NCBI RefSeq assembly: GCF_021917145.1
Contig: NC_061063.1
Span: forward strand, 6,143,944-6,207,943
Length of the DNA: 64,000 bases
Source of the DNA: Hypomesus transpacificus
Lineage: Eukaryota; Chordata; Actinopteri; Osmeriformes; Osmeridae
Direction: 5' to 3'
The notes beneath the pieces were generated by a model. That model was not told the DNA's origin. It made no database searches and saw only the letters and a program-made list of their open reading frames with translations. The translations under genes and the position numbers were made by a program. How positions within the stretch are numbered: position 1 is the first letter of the stretch; every line of letters begins with the position of its first letter. This document shows, piece after piece, positions 60,601 through 64,000 of this stretch.

Positions 60601-63600
60601 ATGACAAACTACTGCACATGGGAATTGCAGTTCTTTCGGGATAAGTGAGCGTGTCCTAAACCAGCCCATTCGATTAAGCTGCTAAGCAAATCGTAGTTCT
60701 AACAGGTGAATATTCATCCCAAATGCCACAGGAAGTGTGTCTGATGTTACAGACGTGCATGGAAGCAGTCGTTTGTTTCCGCTACCTATATCCTGCAGTT
60801 GCTGCCTCCACTTGTCGGCCTCAGGGGAATCAGGGTTCTCAGAGATCAACTTCCTCAGGGTGCCCTTCAACTCCTCCACCTTCACAGCATGCTCAGTCAG
60901 CTCCGTCAGCAACGCCTGAGAGACAACAGAAGAAGAAAAACGACAATCATGTTATAGTGAAGTCATCCCGGGCACAGCTTTCAGGTCTATATGTTCCCAA
61001 TATAATTAAGTGTGACACAGGTTACTAGCCTCAAACCCCCCCCATCTCCATAGACATGGACTCTTCCATCACCTTGTTCTCCTGGGCCTGGGCTCGTACC
61101 ACCTCAGGCTTTGAGGGGGAGGCGGTCTGTCCCAAGGCCAGGCTGTGCTCCCTTTCCCCTAGCCAGTGGCTGAGCTGCTCCGCCCCCTGCCGGGCCTTCT
61201 GCCTCTGCTCCAGGGACGCCTCCTGGCGGCCACGCCTCTCCCTCAGCTCCCCGCCCAGATCCTCGTAGCGTCCATTCACCTCCGCCACCGCCACCTGCAG
61301 CTCTGTCATGTCTGGGTGGGGTGAGAGGAAAAAGGTAGAGTTGTCATCGCCATTGAGATGACAGAACTTAGTGGATGAACTCAAGGGTGTTTCCCTGAAA
61401 GCTGCTAGCGCCGGTTCAGGTGCGGAGGACTAACATGGAAGCAGAGACTACGAGAAGCGTCTGACCCACACAGCACAGCACAGATATAGCAACAGGCGGC
61501 AACGAGCTGTCAAGCAGTGCTTGCTCTTTAGAGCGTGTGAGTGGGAATGTTACAGCCAACATGATTGAGAAAGCAGAAGGTTTCCGTAATGCTGTCCATG
61601 TTAAGCAAGGAGAGAGATGGGGGTGAGGGGGGAGGGGAGGGGCGGGTGGGCTCACCTTTACAGGTGTGAATGCCATTGACACTGCTTGGGTTGCCTGCAC
61701 CAGACCCATTGGTCTGAGGAACACCTGGGAGAGACACACACACACACACGACTTGACACACCAGCGCTGAAACATACACATGCAGGTACGGTGGAACACA
61801 ATCGAAAAAAGCACACACAGTATACTCAAGCACACACCAGCACACATCACAGTAGTACATGGAGGTAAAGTAGGTGGATTTGGACACAATTCCCTACACC
61901 CCCCACCGCCCCCATCCCATCCCCCTCTAACCTGTCTTGATTTGGGGGCCAGTGATGCTGATGATCAGGGTCTCTAGTTGGGAGCCGGTCTTGTTCAGCT
62001 CCTGGACGCGGCCCCCCTGGGCCTCCCACTCACTCAGCAGGTCCTTGTAGGGGGGTAAGGAGTTCAGAGATATGTTGCTATCCTAACTGGTTATGTAACA
62101 TATCACTTTCAACATTTTTATCAGTGCATAATTATTCTTTTAACATGTCGATCATCAAAATGGGGTTAGTTAGTGGGGTTAGTGGTATTTTCTTGGGGCT
62201 GTGTGCATAGTGTGCCTATTGCATTCATAAATGAACAGAACATATTATTTGTTTAACATGACAGTATGTATATAGAAGTTTACATGCACTCACACACACA
62301 CACACACACCTGGAGCTGCTTGACTCTCCTCTGCAGTCCCTGTGTGTCTAGGTTGGGCTCCTTGGGGGGCAGCTGCTCCTGCGCTGTCTGCAACCACCTG
62401 AGGAGGGAGCCAGAGAGCCCCCGGAACTGGGACAACTGCTGCTCACAAGTCTGGATGGAGCTGAACCTGGAGGGAGGGAGGGAGGGAGGGAGGGAGGGAG
62501 GGAGGGAGGGAGGGAGGGAGGGAGGGAGGGAGGGAGGGAGGGAGGGAGGGAGGGAGGGAGGGGGGATGCAGAGTGAGAGGACATATTTCTTAAGCAAACC
62601 CAATCTTTGTGTAATTCAACAACCTATGAAAAACATGACACATGACCTCTATTCATGCTACCCTTGCGTGAACAAGGGGATTAGAAAAGAGAGGGACAAA
62701 GCGTTCTTCAAGGGGTTGCTGTCCGGTTAACATCTCAACACCAGCAGCAACATCCCCCTCCTAAATTCTCTACTTGGTATGCCCCGAGGTAGAGCTGAAA
62801 ACACCGCTCCGCAGACGAAACATTAGACTAAACAGCCAACAGACTAAACACTGCATGCTTGAGCTGTCTGGCCCGTAGTGGTGTCATTGAGTTCCATGCT
62901 ATATCCAGCTATGCTACCTTACTGCCAGGTCTATTCTATCACCGACACCGTCCTCAGACCACAGGGTTTAAATCTGCACACACCCTCGCCCCCGTCCTGT
63001 CAGCTTACACTGCCCACTCACTGGCACTATAGTGACTAGCAGCTAGGGTTCAAGGGTCACTGGCTACTGTTCCAGCTCACCCTGCTGGGGTCTAAATCCC
63101 CCTCTGGTGTCATGGGACTCTGGCTACATGCGGATACTCAGTCCGCTGGTATTTATAAGAGCCACACTCCCTGGTGGCATATCACAACTGTAGTCGGTCG
63201 CTATAGCACCCACATCAAAGGCTGTCGGCATAGCAACTGTTACCCTGTAAGGGCAGGAAAAGAGCAGGAGGCCTAGCACCCAATTAGGACTGTCATGGTT
63301 TGTGTTGTTGAACCAATCAGGGTGCTTCTTTAGGCTTAGCCTTGTCCACTCATATGAAGTCTGGTGGGAATTCGGCTGATCCCGGTTTTATAGATTAATA
63401 AAAGTGACATGTGTGAAGAGACATGCCCGGCTGTCATTTTTCAACAGTTTAAATGTGTGTGACTAAATTAAGCTGACATGACAGGGCATTGTGTAATGGT
63501 GTTGTGTCTGCCGCCACCTGGTGGGCAGCATGGTACTCTGCAGTGAAAATGTACAGGCATGGGGTTTAGAGATGCATCAGTCTTAGGTTCGTACTGTAAG

Positions 63601-64000
63601 ATGGCACCCTTACCTTTCGTTGATGTTGGCTTCTAGTCGGGCAAAGGCCTCGGAAATCTGTTTGACGTTGTCCAAAAGGCTCTGGGTGTTGGTCAGGGCC
63701 TTGGATTGGCTGAGGTCTGTCCCCAGCTCACAGAAGGACATGAGCTGGCCTGCTTCCTGCTCCAGCTCTGACTTCACTTCCTGTGATGCAGCACATATAC
63801 ACAGTCAAAGTCTATCTATGGTTCCTTCAGACTATCATAAAACCCCCGCCACTCTCTCTATGATCTCTCTAGATGAACACAGCTTTAGTGCTGTTGGTGC
63901 TATAATGAAGTCCAGCTCTTCCTGCTTACTTCAATCGTTTGTCTGTAGTCCTCCACGCTCCGCTCCGGCTGTCCCAGAGGGCTTAGCGCTCGCTGTCTGG
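17696..64000 (-). CDS. macf1: Microtubule-actin crosslinking factor 1, 3' part (52 exons)
   Basis: A giant spectraplakin that links actin to growing microtubule ends and acts in cell migration, polarity and Wnt signalling. Reading right to left, 52 exons join without a phase conflict into about 3190 residues, from a partial exon at the window edge to TAG at 17696-17698. The exons are itemised in the block entries. Domain order is spectrin-repeat rod, EF-hand pair, GAR domain and Ser/Arg-rich tail, the known C-terminal half of MACF1. The order, the exon sizes in whole codons and near-identical blocks such as GAR and EF-hands make the call firm. Dystonin is the only close relative, and the tail ([18 protein letters not shown]) and the nested first exon favour MACF1. 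Actin-binding and plakin domains must lie to the right of the window. Introns are short except around the nested first exon. Confidence 0.97.
18752..18868 (-). CDS. macf1: macf1 tail exon of 39 codons, probable cassette
   Basis: 117 bases between a TTCCCTTCCCAG acceptor and a GTAACA donor, phase 0 at both ends, so it can be included or skipped without changing frame. It encodes [20 protein letters not shown] and then [19 protein letters not shown]. The CQSCPDHGH cluster has two Cys and two His close together. The MACF1 protein I recall for human lacks this segment between the PTRSSSS exon and SGSKLKRP, so I infer an alternative exon. Expression is not shown. Confidence 0.75.
19536..19753 (-). 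CDS. macf1: macf1 exon after the GAR domain (Ser/Arg-rich)
   Basis: 218 bases, acceptor CTCTCCAG and donor GTGAGT. It encodes [20 protein letters not shown], which continues the GAR-adjacent block, then the basic [20 protein letters not shown] and a Ser/Ala-rich low-complexity end. It joins the GAR exon in phase (G + CA). Positively charged SR clusters of this kind contribute to microtubule lattice binding in spectraplakins. Confidence 0.95.
22540..24491 (-). CDS. macf1: macf1 GAR (GAS2-related) domain, three exons including an 18-nt microexon
   Basis: Exons 24417-24491 ([20 protein letters not shown] onward, 25 codons), 23493-23510 (FFLGNQ, 6 codons) and 22540-22657 ([20 protein letters not shown], then [18 protein letters not shown]). 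Together they form the GAR domain, a small metal-binding module (note CKC and the later DPC) that binds and stabilises microtubules. The sequence is almost identical to what is known for vertebrate MACF1. Splice sites are canonical and phases agree. The 1.9 kb between the outer exons otherwise holds only intron, including an RFX-like palindrome near 23072. Confidence 0.96.
22668..22830. repeat. GGAGAGG-type minisatellite beside a macf1 acceptor
   Basis: Imperfect repeats of GAGGAGAGGGGAGAGGAGG begin about ten bases beyond the 3' splice site of the last GAR exon. On the macf1 strand this is a continuous C/T tract of about 160 bases. Confidence 0.8.
23493..23510 (-). CDS. macf1: 18-nt microexon FFLGNQ inside the GAR domain
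   Basis: TTTATTTTAG acceptor, 18 coding bases, GTAAAG donor. It encodes FFLGNQ, exactly the hexapeptide expected between NKYR and FGDSQQ in MACF1. Phase 0 at both ends, so skipping would shorten the GAR domain by six residues without a frameshift. Confidence 0.93.
24740..25278 (-). CDS. macf1: macf1 EF-hand pair, two exons
   Basis: Exon 25116-25278 encodes [20 protein letters not shown] and EF-hand 1 with loop [12 protein letters not shown]. Exon 24740-24894 encodes EF-hand 2 with loop [12 protein letters not shown]. Both loops keep all calcium ligands at positions 1, 3, 5, 7, 9 and 12, so both should bind calcium. The exons join as A + AG to make Lys before FPTSKLEM. In spectraplakins the EF pair packs with the GAR domain to regulate microtubule binding. 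Confidence 0.96.
25288..25572. repeat. GA / GAAAGAAAGG composite array beside a macf1 acceptor
   Basis: About 285 bases of (GA)n interrupted at near-regular spacing by GAAAGAAAGGGA. It begins about ten bases from the acceptor of the EF-hand 1 exon. On the coding strand it is an unbroken pyrimidine tract. Confidence 0.9.
25659..28521 (-). CDS. macf1: macf1 distal rod: last spectrin repeats and linker, 9 exons
   Basis: Exons (transcript order): 28315-28521, 28014-28133, 27676-27845, 27304-27463, 27008-27202, 26555-26827, 26252-26440, 26032-26143 and 25659-25825. Recognisable family blocks are [68 protein letters not shown] and [20 protein letters not shown], all typical of the last MACF1 spectrin repeats. 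Phases agree throughout. The final linker exon has a Gln-rich run ([11 protein letters not shown]) where the human linker, as I recall it, is Ser/Pro-rich. Spectrin repeats are three-helix bundles giving a flexible spacer between actin- and microtubule-binding ends. Confidence 0.95.
28740..32375 (-). CDS. macf1: macf1 middle rod, 12 exons of spectrin repeats
   Basis: Exons in transcript order: 32150-32375, 31477-31703, 31158-31280, 30885-30986, 30589-30690, 30324-30497, 29962-30117, 29613-29810, 29333-29461, 29048-29230, 28740-28895, with the next exon at 28315-28521 listed in the distal block. That is 11 exons here, all in phase. Family blocks include [81 protein letters not shown] and [14 protein letters not shown]. 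Most exons hold whole codons (102, 123, 129, 156, 174, 183, 198 bases), so many could be skipped cleanly. Several acceptors are fronted by long G- or GA-rich plus-strand tracts. Confidence 0.95.
31706..31731. repeat. Poly-G run abutting a macf1 acceptor
   Basis: About 25 G in a row, C on the coding strand, starts directly beyond the ACAG acceptor of exon 31477-31703. Its length is probably unreliable in the assembly. Similar runs: 29569-29583, 39729-39742, 50588-50602, 53111-53132 and 58868-58880. Confidence 0.8.
32926..32934 (-). CDS. macf1: 9-nt microexon encoding LVE
   Basis: CTGGTAGAG lies between an acceptor reading CAATCACCCAG and a GTAAGACC donor. It sits in the 1.3 kb gap between exon 33666-33869, ending SQSAQ, and exon 32150-32375, starting FHDKMDP; both junctions are phase 0. 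In the human protein I recall three residues (ITE) between these two blocks, which is the size this exon supplies. The six bases before the acceptor dinucleotide would read as I-T, an intriguing resemblance, but no upstream AG would make a longer exon. Too short for ordinary gene finders. Confidence 0.75.
33666..38173 (-). CDS. macf1: macf1 rod, first exons shared with the short isoform, 10 exons
   Basis: Exons in transcript order: 38012-38173, 37673-37843, 36923-37089, 36295-36454, 35597-35681, 35242-35468, 34924-35130, 34492-34719, 34133-34351, 33666-33869. They encode [108 protein letters not shown] and [20 protein letters not shown], all classic MACF1 spectrin-repeat blocks. The first exon starts in phase 0, so it can be joined either to the exon ending at 56560 (long form) or to the nested exon ending at 42840 (short form). 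Confidence 0.95.
35684..35917. repeat. (GGGA)n array abutting a macf1 acceptor
   Basis: About 230 bases of GGGA repeats with GGAAGGAGGA interruptions in a higher-order pattern. It begins immediately after the CCAG acceptor of exon 35597-35681, so on the coding strand the whole array is the polypyrimidine tract (TCCC)n. Confidence 0.92.
37914..37994. repeat. (CA)40 microsatellite
   Basis: Perfect CA dinucleotide of about 80 bases in the intron between macf1 exons 38012-38173 and 37673-37843, ending about 17 bases from the donor of the former. Confidence 0.95.
40033..40105. repeat. 18-bp tandem repeat, four copies
   Basis: The unit CACCTCGCTGCCTCAGCC (later CAACC) is repeated four times with one-base differences. 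It lies inside the long macf1 intron and looks like a young minisatellite. Confidence 0.8.
40611..40745. repeat. CTGT/CTGC tetranucleotide array
   Basis: Degenerate TCTG/CCTG repeat, about 130 bases, in the macf1 intron. A purer CTGT array of the same kind lies at 53328-53400. Confidence 0.85.
42840..46518 (-). CDS. macf1: macf1 nested alternative first coding exon (isoform 4 / KIAA0754 type)
   Basis: A single exon of about 1226 codons. ATG at 46516-46518 in a strong context (G at -3 and +4) opens [20 protein letters not shown] and then [19 protein letters not shown], the N-terminus known for mammalian MACF1 isoform 4. An in-frame TAA at 46612-46614 precedes it. Later islands are [26 protein letters not shown], [37 protein letters not shown] and [13 protein letters not shown]; between them the sequence is proline-rich, then strongly Glu-rich, with no folded domain I recognise. 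A one-base break at the C8 run 46304-46311 separates the first 70 or so residues from the rest. It ends DE in phase 0 at a GTAGAT donor and joins exon 38012-38173. The exon ending at 56560 is phase 0, but the acceptors I see near this ATG do not fit it, supporting use as a first exon. Confidence 0.88.
46519..48300 (-). promoter_or_regulatory. macf1: Probable internal promoter and 5' UTR of the short macf1 isoform
   Basis: Upstream of the nested ATG the coding strand has the look of a long 5' leader (purine-rich GAGAGA blocks, CG-containing stretch at 48000-48190). Two CAGCTG E-boxes sit near 48259 and 48276. I see no TATA box, and the start site and any leader intron are inferred from position only. 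Confidence 0.3.
53111..53132. repeat. Poly-G run, about 22 bases
   Basis: Uninterrupted G tract followed by more G-rich sequence to about 53150. It could form G-quadruplex structure on the plus strand, and its length is doubtful in any assembly. Confidence 0.85.
53300..53425. repeat. CT and CTGT simple repeat array
   Basis: CT repeats pass into about 18 near-perfect CTGT units (53328-53400) and back into CT. There is no coding significance; an apparent protein here is only Leu/Ser/Cys-Val-Cys repeats. Confidence 0.9.
53711..53815. repeat. Second copy of the fish interspersed repeat core
   Basis: ATTTACCTAGATGCTTTTATCCAAAGC, followed by sequence like CAGAAGTGCATAG, resembles the teleost repeat seen at 3368-3412 but extends further. 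Degenerate, with no coding capacity. Confidence 0.55.
54001..54335. repeat. GA-rich minisatellite with a 30-base core
   Basis: The core GACAGAGAGAATATGAGAGG followed by GAAAGGGTGA recurs six times, separated by (GA)n spacers of 6 to about 60 bases. The core is conserved while the spacer varies, so the array grew by unequal exchange plus dinucleotide slippage. Confidence 0.9.
56560..64000 (-). CDS. macf1: macf1 proximal rod, 12 exons, first one cut by the window edge
   Basis: Exons in transcript order: 63930-64000 (partial), 63614-63780, 62310-62466, 61932-62043, 61656-61724, 61073-61311, 60786-60915, 59854-60053, 59543-59659, 59023-59410, 57717-58711, 56560-57060. They encode spectrin-repeat rod used only by the long isoforms. 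Exon 61656-61724 encodes the linker [20 protein letters not shown]. Exon 57717-58711 is unusually long (995 bases, about three repeats). Phases agree at every junction, with canonical sites; the last exon ends EFK in phase 0. This part is more divergent from the mammalian protein than the distal rod, but heptad-like Leu/Glu/Gln patterns and repeat lengths fit. Confidence 0.93.
57556..57646. repeat. CA then CT compound microsatellite
   Basis: (CA)9 passes directly into about 60 bases of CT. It sits about 70 bases downstream of the donor of exon 57717-58711, within the intron. Confidence 0.9.
62467..62562. repeat. (GGGA)n array abutting a macf1 acceptor
   Basis: About 24 GGGA units, nearly perfect, start right at the CCAG acceptor of exon 62310-62466, forming a (TCCC)n polypyrimidine tract on the coding strand. 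Confidence 0.93.
62563..63613. other. macf1: macf1 intron, no gene seen
   Basis: Intron between exons 63614-63780 and 62310-62466. Apart from the GGGA array at its left edge it looks unique. No exon with matching phase or spectrin-type sequence is visible. Confidence 0.5.

Overview
This is nuclear DNA from a ray-finned fish, most likely a teleost. The genes are vertebrate and intron-rich, the order bmp8 next to MACF1 on one strand matches the human 1p34 neighbourhood, and the non-coding part holds fish-style palindromic mobile elements and heavy simple-sequence repeats. I cannot name the species.

Layout from left to right. 1099-2209 (+): a one-exon rhodopsin-type receptor of the formyl-peptide/C3a/chemerin receptor group, broken by seven one-base length changes and no nonsense codon. 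6897-7465 (+): a complete two-coding-exon znf706-type gene of 76 residues. 9464-13223 (-): bmp8a in seven coding exons. About 15.5 kb to 64 kb (-): the 3' three-quarters or so of macf1, the microtubule-actin crosslinker. I placed 52 spliced coding exons of macf1, and the reading phase is consistent from the window edge to the stop codon at 17696-17698 (about 3190 residues). In order they encode spectrin-repeat rod, two EF-hands, a GAR domain and a basic Ser/Arg tail with an SxIP motif. The actin-binding and plakin domains lie beyond the right edge.

Nested in macf1 is a 3.68 kb exon (42840-46518) that begins with its own ATG and a conserved N-terminus. It splices in phase into the second half of the rod. 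This is the alternative-first-exon form known in mammals as MACF1 isoform 4 / KIAA0754. It carries an apparent one-base frameshift in a run of eight C.

The most useful second-look items are: the frameshift-only receptor; the nested first exon with its two SDSFVYLA motifs and its C8 break; microexons of 9 and 18 nt and a 39-codon cassette in macf1; long simple-sequence polypyrimidine tracts butting onto several macf1 acceptors; a GC-AG intron and an unusually long N-terminus in bmp8a; and a set of palindromic elements. I found no convincing wholly new system. The novelty here lies in gene structure and isoforms. Comparisons with human proteins are from memory of the families, not from a search.
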